A DNA stretch of 5,370 bases from Phytoactinopolyspora endophytica (GCF_004138495.1 NZ_ML142861.1:108245-113614), one strand, 5' to 3'. Shown: positions 1 through 5,349, numbered from the stretch's first letter. A program made the numbers and translations. Notes: generated by a model from the sequence alone, not told the origin.

Positions 1-2
1 CT

Positions 3-22
3 CGCGGGCGGATTCACCCGCG
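3..22 (-). terminator. Hairpin after the rpfB stop codon
   Basis: The minus-strand transcript reads CGCGGGUG, loop AAUC, CGCCCGCG: an 8-bp stem with one U-G wobble, so it is perfect only in the rpfB direction. It begins 13 nt after the rpfB stop codon. The window ends 2 nt beyond it, so any U-tract cannot be seen. It may be a terminator, or an intercistronic hairpin before the next gene. Confidence 0.35.
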
Positions 23-35
23 ATACGAGCAGCGA

Positions 36-1238
36 CTAGCTCAGGCCCAGCTTGGCGGAACAGGCCGGCCAGGCGCCGTAGCCGCCACGGTCGTCACGGA
101 CCCTCTCAGCGATGCGGATCTGCTCGGACTTGCTGTTCTCGTGCGGGTATCCGGAGCCACCGTAGGCCTGCCATGTCTGCAGATTGAACTGAAGGCCGCC
201 GTAGTAGCCGTTGCCGGTGTTGATCGACCAGTCACCGCCGGACTCGCACTCTGCCAGCCGGTCCCAGACGCCGCCGTCGACGTTGTCACCGCCGCCGCCA
301 TCGCCGCCGTCGCTGTCACCGTCGCCGCTGTCGTCGCTGTCGTCGCTGCCCTCATCGTCGTCATCCTCGGCCGGTGGGTCCGGCTCCGGGTCCGGCTCGG
401 GCTCGGGCTCCATAGTGCCGACCAGGATGACCTCGTCGACCGGCTCGTCGATGACTTCCTCGGACAGCTTCTCCGTGTCGTCGAGTTCCCCGTCGATGTA
501 GGTCTTCTCGAGCTCACGCTCCAGCAGGCCCTTCTGACCCTCGGTCTCTACCGACGTGGTGCCAACTTCGAGGGAGTCGTCTTCCTTCTCGACGGTCTCG
601 AAGTCGATCTCTTTCTCGACGGTGTCCTTCTCCACGGTCACTCGCTTGACGACGACCTCCGCCTCGCCGCGCAGTTTGGCGTCCAGCGAAGGCTCGACGA
701 TGTCCCGGTCTCCCAGCTCCACGTCGACGTCCGCGAGGGCTTCACGGACCGTCAGGGCCGTCGTGGTGACCTGGTCCTCGTCGCCGTCGGCGACAAGCGT
801 GATCTCCTTGGGGGTGCGGACTTCGAAGTCCAGCCCGCTGCGATCGATGTCGAGCGAGCGGGCCACCGAGACATCCGCTCCCTCGTCACGGATACCGAGC
901 TCCGAGAGGGCCTCGTCGACCGAGAGTGCCGTCGTCCACACGGACCGTTCAGTGCCGTCGACGGTCACCGTGAGTTCACGACCGTAGCGGACGTTGATCT
1001 CAGTGCCGTCTTCGACCGTGCTGTCCAGAGACGGAACGACGTCGTCGTTGGGCCCGATCTCGATACCTTGACCGTCGAGCACGTCACCGACATTGCCGGA
1101 GAACGTGTGCACGGTCTCGGTTTCACCGTCAACAGTGAGGCTGACGGCGTTATCGAACGTCATGTACGCGACGCCACCGGCCACAAGGGCCGTGACGACG
1201 CTCGCGTTGATCGCGATCGTCTTGACCGACGGACGCAA
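36..1238 (-). CDS. rpfB: RpfB-type resuscitation-promoting factor (three DUF348, G5, Rpf transglycosylase domain)
   Basis: Secreted or membrane-anchored peptidoglycan-cleaving enzyme of the Rpf family, which helps dormant actinobacteria resume growth and acts outside the membrane on the glycan strands. From the TTG start (400 aa): a basic N-terminus with one hydrophobic segment at about 7-28; three DUF348 repeats at about 32-88, 89-145 and 146-200, each opening with a beta stretch such as LTVDG or TVTVDG; a G5 domain at about 196-275 (EKEIDFETVEKEDDSLEVG, ETEGQKG); a Pro/Asp/Glu/Gly linker at 276-322; and the catalytic domain at 323-400 (WDRLAECESGGDW, NTGNGYYGGLQF, GAWPAC). Glu332 in CESGG matches the catalytic Glu of the family; Cys331 and Cys393 match the conserved disulfide. 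There is no lipobox Cys, unlike M. tuberculosis RpfB, so an uncleaved anchor is likely. The TTG at 1238 is chosen because AGGAG (1244-1248) lies 5 nt upstream and the signal anchor then begins directly (MRPSVKT). An ATG at 1283 or 1301 (421 aa) is possible but has poor ribosome binding sites. tatD is the upstream neighbour. Confidence 0.93.
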   Translation of the reverse strand: MRPSVKTIAINASVVTALVAGGVAYMTFDNAVSLTVDGETETVHTFSGNVGDVLDGQGIEIGPNDDVVPSLDSTVEDGTEINVRYGRELTVTVDGTERSVWTTALSVDEALSELGIRDEGADVSVARSLDIDRSGLDFEVRTPKEITLVADGDEDQVTTTALTVREALADVDVELGDRDIVEPSLDAKLRGEAEVVVKRVTVEKDTVEKEIDFETVEKEDDSLEVGTTSVETEGQKGLLERELEKTYIDGELDDTEKLSEEVIDEPVDEVILVGTMEPEPEPDPEPDPPAEDDDDEGSDDSDDSGDGDSDGGDGGGGDNVDGGVWDRLAECESGGDWSINTGNGYYGGLQFNLQTWQAYGGSGYPHENSKSEQIRIAERVRDDRGGYGAWPACSAKLGLS

Positions 1239-1243
1239 CAAAG

Positions 1244-1248
1244 CTCCT
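1244..1248 (-). promoter_or_regulatory. Ribosome binding site deciding the rpfB start
   Basis: The minus strand reads AGGAG, then CTTTG, then TTG, a 5-nt spacing that is near optimal. The TTG directly before it (1241) would have only 2 nt. The two upstream in-frame ATGs (1283, 1301) have at best scattered G/A bases before them. This supports a TTG start at 1238. The choice is inferred from the sequence alone. Confidence 0.6.
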
Positions 1249-1404
1249 GATGTAGTACCTCCCGGGCACGGAGCAGACGGCATGTACCACTCGCCACCCA
1301 TTCCGGCCCAGATCCTACGCCGAACCGGCGCGGCTCGGGCCGAAAGCGCATGGTCCGCTGACTAGCCATCCGGAGCTTCCCCGACCCCGGCTAACAATCA
1401 CGAA

Positions 1405-1432
1405 ACGGTAACGCACTTGAGCAGGATGTCAA
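1405..1432 (-). promoter_or_regulatory. Candidate sigma-70 type promoter of rpfB
   Basis: The minus strand has a perfect TTGACA (1432-1427), a 16-bp spacer, then TACCGT (1410-1405), which fits the TAnnnT form of actinobacterial -10 boxes. The start of transcription would fall near 1398, giving a leader of about 160 nt to the TTG start or about 97 nt to the ATG at 1301. The -10 is weak (three consensus bases) and the spacer is slightly short, so this is a candidate only. It fits the large tatD-rpfB gap. Confidence 0.5.
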
Positions 1433-1449
1433 GCCCAACATCCGACTTT

Positions 1450-1473
1450 CTGTGGAAAACCTTGTGGAAAACC
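1450..1473 (-). repeat. Tandem 12-bp repeat containing two DnaA-box-like 9-mers
   Basis: The plus strand reads CTGTGGAAAACC (1450-1461) directly followed by TTGTGGAAAACC (1462-1473), identical except for the first base. Read on the minus strand, each unit contains TTTTCCACA (1459-1451 and 1471-1463), which matches the relaxed DnaA-box consensus TT(A/T)TNCACA. Both boxes point the same way, 12 bp apart, and lie 18 bp upstream of the TTGACA box of the rpfB promoter candidate. They could bind DnaA, or be a chance tandem duplication. Binding is an inference. Confidence 0.55.
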
Positions 1474-1490
1474 GGCCATGAGGCCTTTGA

Positions 1491-1506
1491 GGTGATGAGG
1501 ATCACC
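1491..1506 (-). terminator. Small hairpin across the tatD stop codon
   Basis: The minus strand reads GGTGAT, loop CCTC, then ATCACC: a perfect 6-bp stem that includes the tatD TGA. It is followed by a second short stem, GGCC-TCAT-GGCC (1485-1474), and then GGTTTT. Together they could act as a weak terminator or a 3' end stabiliser for the metG-tatD message. There is no long U-tract, so a true intrinsic terminator is doubtful. Confidence 0.3.
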
Positions 1507-2386
1507 ATGAACCGAATGCCCGACTCGTGCTGGTTTGGATCATTGAACAGGTCTCCTCAAGATCTCTCCCGAGGACCTCCGCGACGGATCGCACAGTCAG
1601 CGGGACCAGGTACGACGCGTTCGGTCTACCCCGGAACGGATGCGGCGTCAGGAAGGGAGCGTCGGTCTCCACCAAGACCTGCTCCAGCGGAACCTCCCGC
1701 AAGGCGGAACGTAAAGATTCTGCGTTCTTGAACGTCACCGGCCCCGCGAAGGACAGGAACCACCCGCGCTCGGCACAATGCCGGGCCATGGCCGCGTCAC
1801 CGGAGAAGCAATGGAAGACCACCCTGTCCGGAAGCTGCGTATCGTCCAGGACACGGAGTATGTCGTCGTGAGCGTCCCGGTCATGGATCACCAAGGCCAG
1901 GCCACGCCGCCGCGCGATCTCGATGTGTGCCCGGAACGACTCCTCCTGAGCCGCATGACCCTCCGGCGTCGTGCGGAAATGATCCAGACCGGTCTCTCCG
2001 ACGCCGCGCACCCGTTCGCTGACGCCCGCCATCCGGTCGATCTCCGACAGGGCGTCATCGAGCGTTCCGGTTGCGGCTAGCCGGGGCGCCTCGTTGGGGT
2101 GCAGCGCCACCGTCGCGACGACGTTCGGATAGCGCTGCGCCGCCTGCACCGCCCACTGAGACCCAGCGATATCGCAGCCGACCTGCACCACCCGGTCGAC
2201 GCCGACCTTGGCCGCCGCAGCGAGCGCCTCTTCCGGACTGAACGCCTCATCGTCATCGCCGTCGGCGATATCCATGTGGCAATGGGTGTCCGTTACCGGC
2301 GACGGCAGCGGCTCCGGCATCGGCGGACGCGAGCGGTCTCGCCGGCGCCCGTCCTCTCCGGTCGCCGACCGCTTGATCCGGCTCAT
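1502..2386 (-). CDS. tatD: TatD-family metal-dependent hydrolase (TatD/YcfH DNase type)
   Basis: Cytoplasmic TIM-barrel metallohydrolase of the amidohydrolase superfamily. Characterised members are 3'-5' exonucleases or DNases linked to repair and DNA degradation; the exact role in actinobacteria is not settled. The protein has 294 aa, about 30 of which are a basic, proline-rich N-terminal tail before the core. Metal-ligand motifs appear in the expected order: DTHCHMD (His35, His37), GETGLD (Glu131), VIHDRDAH (His168), FHCFSG (His192) and ETDAPFLTPHPFRGRPN (Asp242). All key residues are present, so it should be active. The ATG is preceded by AAGGAA 4 nt upstream in a purine-rich run (2391-2412). 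A second Met at residue 23, just before PEPLPSPVTDTH, is a possible alternative start, and the tail is not needed for the fold. It lies 85 bp downstream of metG with no clear terminator between, so cotranscription is likely. This is the usual neighbourhood of actinobacterial tatD. Confidence 0.96.
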   Translation of the reverse strand: MSRIKRSATGEDGRRRDRSRPPMPEPLPSPVTDTHCHMDIADGDDDEAFSPEEALAAAAKVGVDRVVQVGCDIAGSQWAVQAAQRYPNVVATVALHPNEAPRLAATGTLDDALSEIDRMAGVSERVRGVGETGLDHFRTTPEGHAAQEESFRAHIEIARRRGLALVIHDRDAHDDILRVLDDTQLPDRVVFHCFSGDAAMARHCAERGWFLSFAGPVTFKNAESLRSALREVPLEQVLVETDAPFLTPHPFRGRPNASYLVPLTVRSVAEVLGRDLEETCSMIQTSTSRAFGSW

Positions 2387-2471
2387 ACGTTTCCTTTTCC
2401 CTTTCTCACCTGCTGTCCTTCAACGGCCGGGCACACGGTATGGCAGTTGATGGATGGTCACGACCAACCGA

Positions 2472-4055
2472 TCAGTCGAGCTCTAGCCGCGGGAACAGCG
2501 CGTCGCCTTTGGTGACCCGCGTCCCGGCGCTGAGCCGCCCCCATTCGCCCGCCTCGGCGATCGGCTGGTCGGCAAGGGCACCGAGAGTCTCCGCTGCCCC
2601 CAGCGCGTCCCACAGCCGCGCAGACGCCTTCGGCATCGCGGGGTTGAGCAGGACAGCGAGGGTGCGCAACGCTTCCGCGGAGGTGCAGAGGATGGTGGCC
2701 AGCCGTTCCCGCTGCGCCTCGTCTTTGGCCACCGCCCACGGTTGCTGCTCGGTGATGTAGCCGTTCACGGCTTCCACCAGAGTCCACACAGCGGCCAGTG
2801 CCTCGTGCGGCGCTACCCGGTCAACGGCGGCGTCGGCATCGGCGGCCGCCCGCCGAGCGACAGTCGCGAGCGCTTCCTCCGCCTCCGTGAAGGCGCCGGT
2901 CTGCGGCAGCACTGAGTCGAAGTACTTGCCGACCATGGCCGTGACCCGGGACGCGAGGTTACCCAGGCCGTTGGCGAGCTCCGCCTGATAGCGAGCGGCG
3001 ATATCCTCCCAGGAGAACGAGCCGTCGTTGCCGAACGCGATGGCCCGCAGAAAGTAGTAACGGAACGCGTCCGATCCGAACGTATCGGTGATCTGGTTCG
3101 GCGAAATGCCGGTCAGCTTGGACTTGCTCATCTTCTCGCCGCCGACCAGCAGCCACCCGTGCGCGAAGACCTTCTTCGGCAACGGCACGCCGGCGGCCAT
3201 CAGCATGGCCGGCCAGATCACCGCGTGGAAGCGCAGGATGTCCTTGCCGACGAAATGGATGTCCGCCGGCCAGGTGCGGGCGAACTTCTCCTCGTCCGCG
3301 CCGTAGCCCACGGCCGTCGCGTAGTTCAGCAGAGCGTCGATCCATACGTAGATGACGTGGGACTCGTTCCACGGGACCGTGACACCCCAGTCGAACGTCG
3401 ACCGGGAGATGGACAGATCCTGCAGTCCCTGCTTGACGAAGCTGTAGACCTCGTTCCGTGCGCTTTCGGGCTGGATGAAATCGGGATTCTCGTCGTAGAA
3501 GGCGAGCAACCGGTCCGTGTAGTCCGACATCCGGAAGAAGTAGTTCTTCTCCGAGAGGATCTCCACCGGCCGGGTATGGATCGGGCACAGCTGCTGCCCG
3601 GCATACTCTCCGGTGCCCTCGATCAGATCACCCGGCTGCTTGTACTCCTCACAGGCCACGCAGTACGCACCCTCGTACGTGCCCTCGTAGATCTCACCCG
3701 CGTCATGCAGGCCCTGCATGAACTCCTTGACTCGCTCGACATGCCGCGACTCGGTGGTCCTGATGAAGTCGTCGTTCGATGCGTCGATGGTCTCCAGAAC
3801 CGGCTTCCACGCGCTGTCCACCAAGCGGTCGGCCCAGGTACGGGCGTCGACCCCGTTGGCCTCGGCAGTGCGGAGCACTTTCTGGCCGTGTTCGTCGGTC
3901 CCCGTGAGGAACCACACGGGTTCCTGCCGCTGCCGATGCCAGCGAGCGATGAAGTCAGTGACGACCGTGGTGTAGGCGTGCCCGATGTGGGGCGCGTCGT
4001 TGACGTAGTAGATGGGCGTGGTGACATAAAACGCCTTGGAAGGAGCGTCGGGCAT
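2472..4055 (-). CDS. metG: Methionyl-tRNA synthetase (class I, short form)
   Basis: Charges tRNA-Met and initiator tRNA with methionine in an ATP-dependent two-step reaction in the cytoplasm; essential. The 527-aa protein has the class I signatures: the HIGH motif as HIGH at 23-26 (NDAPHIGHAYT) and KMSKS at 308-312 (GGEKMSKSKLTG). Between them lie TGTDEHGQK (51-59), the connective peptide with one zinc knuckle (Cys132, Cys135, Cys157, His160, the CxxC...CxxH pattern seen in Thermus MetRS), and YVWIDALLNY (236-245). A helical anticodon-binding region follows (about 355-500, with NGYITEQQPW). There is no C-terminal EMAP/Trbp111-like tRNA-binding domain, as in other actinobacterial MetRS of about this length. 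The ATG start gives the normal MPDAPSKAFYVTTPIYYVN beginning. The only Shine-Dalgarno-like run (GGAGGTG, 4079-4073) is 17 nt away, while TACGAT ends 7 nt before the ATG, so the mRNA may be leaderless. tatD follows 85 bp downstream. Confidence 0.98.
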   Translation of the reverse strand: MPDAPSKAFYVTTPIYYVNDAPHIGHAYTTVVTDFIARWHRQRQEPVWFLTGTDEHGQKVLRTAEANGVDARTWADRLVDSAWKPVLETIDASNDDFIRTTESRHVERVKEFMQGLHDAGEIYEGTYEGAYCVACEEYKQPGDLIEGTGEYAGQQLCPIHTRPVEILSEKNYFFRMSDYTDRLLAFYDENPDFIQPESARNEVYSFVKQGLQDLSISRSTFDWGVTVPWNESHVIYVWIDALLNYATAVGYGADEEKFARTWPADIHFVGKDILRFHAVIWPAMLMAAGVPLPKKVFAHGWLLVGGEKMSKSKLTGISPNQITDTFGSDAFRYYFLRAIAFGNDGSFSWEDIAARYQAELANGLGNLASRVTAMVGKYFDSVLPQTGAFTEAEEALATVARRAAADADAAVDRVAPHEALAAVWTLVEAVNGYITEQQPWAVAKDEAQRERLATILCTSAEALRTLAVLLNPAMPKASARLWDALGAAETLGALADQPIAEAGEWGRLSAGTRVTKGDALFPRLELD

Positions 4056-4062
4056 GGGGACG

Positions 4063-4092
4063 ATCGTAGCTCCACCTCCGCCCTCGCCTCAC
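4063..4092 (-). promoter_or_regulatory. Candidate promoter giving a leaderless metG mRNA
   Basis: The minus strand reads TACGAT (4068-4063), a good TAnnnT -10 match, followed by exactly 7 nt and then the metG ATG, so transcription would begin at or next to the A of ATG. The best -35 at an 18-bp spacing is GTGAGG (4092-4087), only 3 of 6 to TTGACA. Leaderless mRNAs are common in Actinobacteria, and promoters with a weak -35 are usual there. The alternative is a leadered mRNA using the distant GGAGGTG. Confidence 0.45.
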
Positions 4093-4116
4093 ATGGATTA
4101 CGCCACGCCATCTCGC

Positions 4117-4170
4117 CATGATCATCAACCGGTGGACGCCCTATGGTGCGGCCCACCGTTGATGATCATG
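4117..4170. repeat. Long inverted repeat between the DUF985 gene and metG
   Basis: Arm CATGATCATCAAC (4117-4129) is perfectly complementary to GTTGATGATCATG (4158-4170). The stem continues as GGTGG (4131-4135) with CCACC (4153-4157) after one bulged C (4130), and then GCC (4138-4140) with GGC (4150-4152) around a 9-base loop. The TGA stop of the DUF985 gene (4168-4166) lies inside one arm. No T-tract follows on either strand. It probably forms the 3' end hairpin of the DUF985 message, acting as a U-less terminator or RNA stabiliser, and insulates metG. A dispersed intergenic repeat family is another option. Confidence 0.7.
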
Positions 4171-4612
4171 AGAGAAGGCGGAAGTCGGCGAAGTCGAAGC
4201 CAGGCGAAACCACACAGGAGACGAGGACCTCCTGGTCGGTGGCCGGCTGCGCCGCCTGCCACACCCCGGGAGGAACGATCGCCTGCGGGGACTCTCCGGC
4301 CGCGATGCGCCTACCCAAGGTCACAGTCTCAGGCTGCAGATCCGGCGTCTCGCCGGCGCCGCCGAGCTTCAGCAGCAGCGGCCCGCCGCTGTGCCAGAAC
4401 CACAGCTCCGCGGACCTCACCGTGTGCCACTTGGACTCCTCACCCGGCGCCAGCAGGAAGTAGATGCAGGTCGCGCTCGCGCGCTCCCCGTCATAGCCGG
4501 GTGGCCGCAACGTCACATCCGAGCGCCAGGTCTCCCGGAACCACCCGCCTTCGGGATGGGGTTCGAGGCCCAGGGCGTCAGCAAGCTGCGGTCGTCGTCG
4601 TTCTCCAGACAT
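4166..4612 (-). CDS. DUF985 / cupin_5 family protein, function unknown
   Basis: Small single-domain cupin of the DUF985 (Cupin_5) family, 148 aa, about the usual family length and complete at both ends. Family landmarks in order: LGLEPHPEGGWFRETWRS (14-31), ATCIYFLL (47-54), SKWHTVRSAELWFWHSG (60-76), PQAIVPPGVWQAA (109-121) and VSCVVSPGFDFADF (131-144). His63, Glu69 and His74 are placed where cupins often bind a metal or ligand, but this is inferred. Structures of relatives show a beta-barrel; no reaction has been firmly established, and a small-sugar or nucleotide-related ligand is only speculation. No signal peptide is seen, so it is probably cytoplasmic. The ATG at 4612 has no Shine-Dalgarno, but TAGTCT ends 7 nt before it, suggesting a leaderless message. 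A TetR-family gene ends 76 bp upstream on the same strand. The stop codon lies in the arm of a long inverted repeat. Confidence 0.93.
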   Translation of the reverse strand: MSGERRRPQLADALGLEPHPEGGWFRETWRSDVTLRPPGYDGERASATCIYFLLAPGEESKWHTVRSAELWFWHSGGPLLLKLGGAGETPDLQPETVTLGRRIAAGESPQAIVPPGVWQAAQPATDQEVLVSCVVSPGFDFADFRLLS

Positions 4613-4619
4613 GATCGCC

Positions 4620-4648
4620 AGACTACGGGGAGACCGGGAGACTGTCGT
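4620..4648 (-). promoter_or_regulatory. Candidate promoter giving a leaderless DUF985 mRNA
   Basis: The minus strand has ACGACA (4648-4643, 4 of 6 to TTGACA), a 17-bp spacer, TAGTCT (4625-4620, TAnnnT), then 7 nt (GGCGATC) and the ATG. Spacing is ideal for a transcript starting at the A of ATG, and no Shine-Dalgarno is present. This suggests that the DUF985 gene can be transcribed independently of the tetR gene upstream. Confidence 0.5.
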
Positions 4649-4652
4649 GCAG

Positions 4653-4681
4653 GTCGCCGGATCGAGCCGTCTCGTCGCCGG
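4653..4681. repeat. Direct repeat GTCGCCGG, two helical turns apart, around a short inverted repeat
   Basis: GTCGCCGG occurs at 4653-4660 and 4674-4681, 21 bp start to start. Between and overlapping them is CGAG-CCGT-CTCG (4663-4674), and with the CCGG ends this makes an imperfect inverted repeat (4657-4681). It lies just upstream of the -35 of the DUF985 promoter candidate and 8 bp downstream of the tetR stop codon. It could be an activator or repressor site, or a weak 3' hairpin of the tetR message. The motifs are simple in this GC-rich background, so chance is a real alternative. Confidence 0.35.
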
Positions 4682-4688
4682 CCGCCGA

Positions 4689-5303
4689 TCAGCCGATGAC
4701 GCCGCGGACGAGCTGGTCCAGTCCCGCGTTGAGGCGTTCCACAGTCATTTCCAAGCCCGCGCGCTGATGCAGGTAGAGCCGCGCTGACAGGACCGCTAGC
4801 AACGCGTCGGCGAGATACCCGCCGTCCCGCTCCGGATCGATCTGTGTGATCAGCATCGCCAGATGCTGGCGCTGAAGGTTATAGGCGCCGCTCCGGTATC
4901 GAGCGTCACCGTTCTCAGCCGTCGCCATCAACTCGGCCTGCTCGGTGAGCCGGTCAACGTAACGACGCAGGAATGCGCAGAGCCGCTCCTGTGGTGGTGC
5001 ACCCGGCCCCAGCGGCGGGGGGCCGGAGATGAACGCGGCCTGAAACTCGCGTTCCTGGTCGTCGATGAGCGCATAGGCAAGCCCTTGGAGGTCGCCGAAC
5101 CGCCGGTACACGGTCCCGATCCCCACACCGGCCTCCGCCGCCACCGCATCCATCGACAGCGCGTCGATGCCCTTGTCCCGGAGAATTCGCCCGGCCGCCT
5201 CCAGGAGGATCTGGCGGTTCCGGGCGGCGTCGGCACGCTCACGCTTGACCCCGTCCCGCGAGGACAGGGTCAGCGGTGACAACAGGTCATGATCGCCGGG
5301 CAT
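4689..5303 (-). CDS. TetR/AcrR family transcriptional regulator
   Basis: One-component DNA-binding repressor, 204 aa from the ATG, about average for the family. After a variable 20-residue tail comes a typical N-terminal TetR domain: RADAARNRQILLEAAGRIL (helix 1, about 23-41), DKGIDALSMDAVAAEAGVG (about 43-61), and the recognition helix region IGTVYRRFGDLQGL (about 62-75). The remainder (about 78-204) is an all-helical ligand and dimerisation domain, including LRRYVDRLTEQAELMATAENG; it faintly recalls SbtR-like C-termini, but I cannot name a ligand. The ATG at 5303 is preferred over the in-frame GTG at 5309, because GGAGGT (5313-5308) is 4 nt before the ATG but overlaps the GTG. A palindrome between its putative -35 and -10 suggests autorepression. 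Possible targets are itself and the DUF985 gene downstream (76 bp away, same strand); this is inferred from position only. Confidence 0.93.
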   Translation of the reverse strand: MPGDHDLLSPLTLSSRDGVKRERADAARNRQILLEAAGRILRDKGIDALSMDAVAAEAGVGIGTVYRRFGDLQGLAYALIDDQEREFQAAFISGPPPLGPGAPPQERLCAFLRRYVDRLTEQAELMATAENGDARYRSGAYNLQRQHLAMLITQIDPERDGGYLADALLAVLSARLYLHQRAGLEMTVERLNAGLDQLVRGVIG

Positions 5304-5307
5304 GCAC

Positions 5308-5313
5308 ACCTCC
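5308..5313 (-). promoter_or_regulatory. Ribosome binding site deciding the tetR start
   Basis: The minus strand reads GGAGGT, then GTGC, then ATG (5303). This strong Shine-Dalgarno fits the ATG, and it runs into the alternative GTG at 5309, which therefore lacks a usable spacing. Confidence 0.65.
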
Positions 5314-5321
5314 GAATAGCC

Positions 5322-5349
5322 AGCTTAGAACGTCCGACGGACATCTCGA
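5322..5349 (-). promoter_or_regulatory. Candidate promoter and operator of the tetR gene
   Basis: The minus strand has TCGAGA (5349-5344, 4 of 6 to TTGACA), a 16-bp spacer and TAAGCT (5327-5322, TAnnnT). The predicted transcription start is near 5315, just before the Shine-Dalgarno. The spacer holds GTCCG-A-CGGAC (plus strand 5332-5342), a perfect palindrome around one base; one further pair (A5330-T5344) makes it 15 bp with one mismatch. A palindrome between -35 and -10 is a classic place for a TetR-family operator. Binding is inferred. Confidence 0.5.

Noticed and set aside
141..1250. Long plus-strand open frame opposite rpfB (369 aa)
   Set aside because: It is a shadow of rpfB in GC-rich DNA: the composition is biased to Val/Asp/Arg/Leu, there is no recognisable domain, and all conserved rpfB motifs are on the minus strand.
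1239..1400. A ydaO-type c-di-AMP riboswitch before rpfB, as occurs upstream of some actinobacterial rpf genes
   Set aside because: The leader of about 160 nt shows none of the conserved ydaO sequence blocks that I would recognise, and no convincing multi-helix layout. A covariance-model search would settle it.
1417..1731. Plus-strand small open frame starting in the tatD-rpfB gap (104 aa)
   Set aside because: Most of it is antisense to tatD and it becomes Arg/Pro-rich; the gap portion is better explained as promoter DNA and tandem repeats.
2387..2471. A separate promoter or terminator between metG and tatD
   Set aside because: I found no stable hairpin with a T-tract and no paired -35/-10; cotranscription is the simpler reading.
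2099..2760. Several plus-strand frames over tatD, the metG-tatD gap and the metG 3' end
   Set aside because: Low-complexity Arg/Ser/Pro-rich translations, overlapping well-supported genes, with no convincing ribosome binding sites.
4089..4094. Minimal AUG-UGA start-stop upstream of metG
   Set aside because: It would be transcribed only if the metG message has a long leader. The likely start of transcription is at the metG ATG, and such pairs occur often by chance.
3159..4121. Plus-strand open frame opposite metG (320 aa)
   Set aside because: Antisense shadow of the MetRS gene with no known motif; metG has complete catalytic signatures over the same bases.
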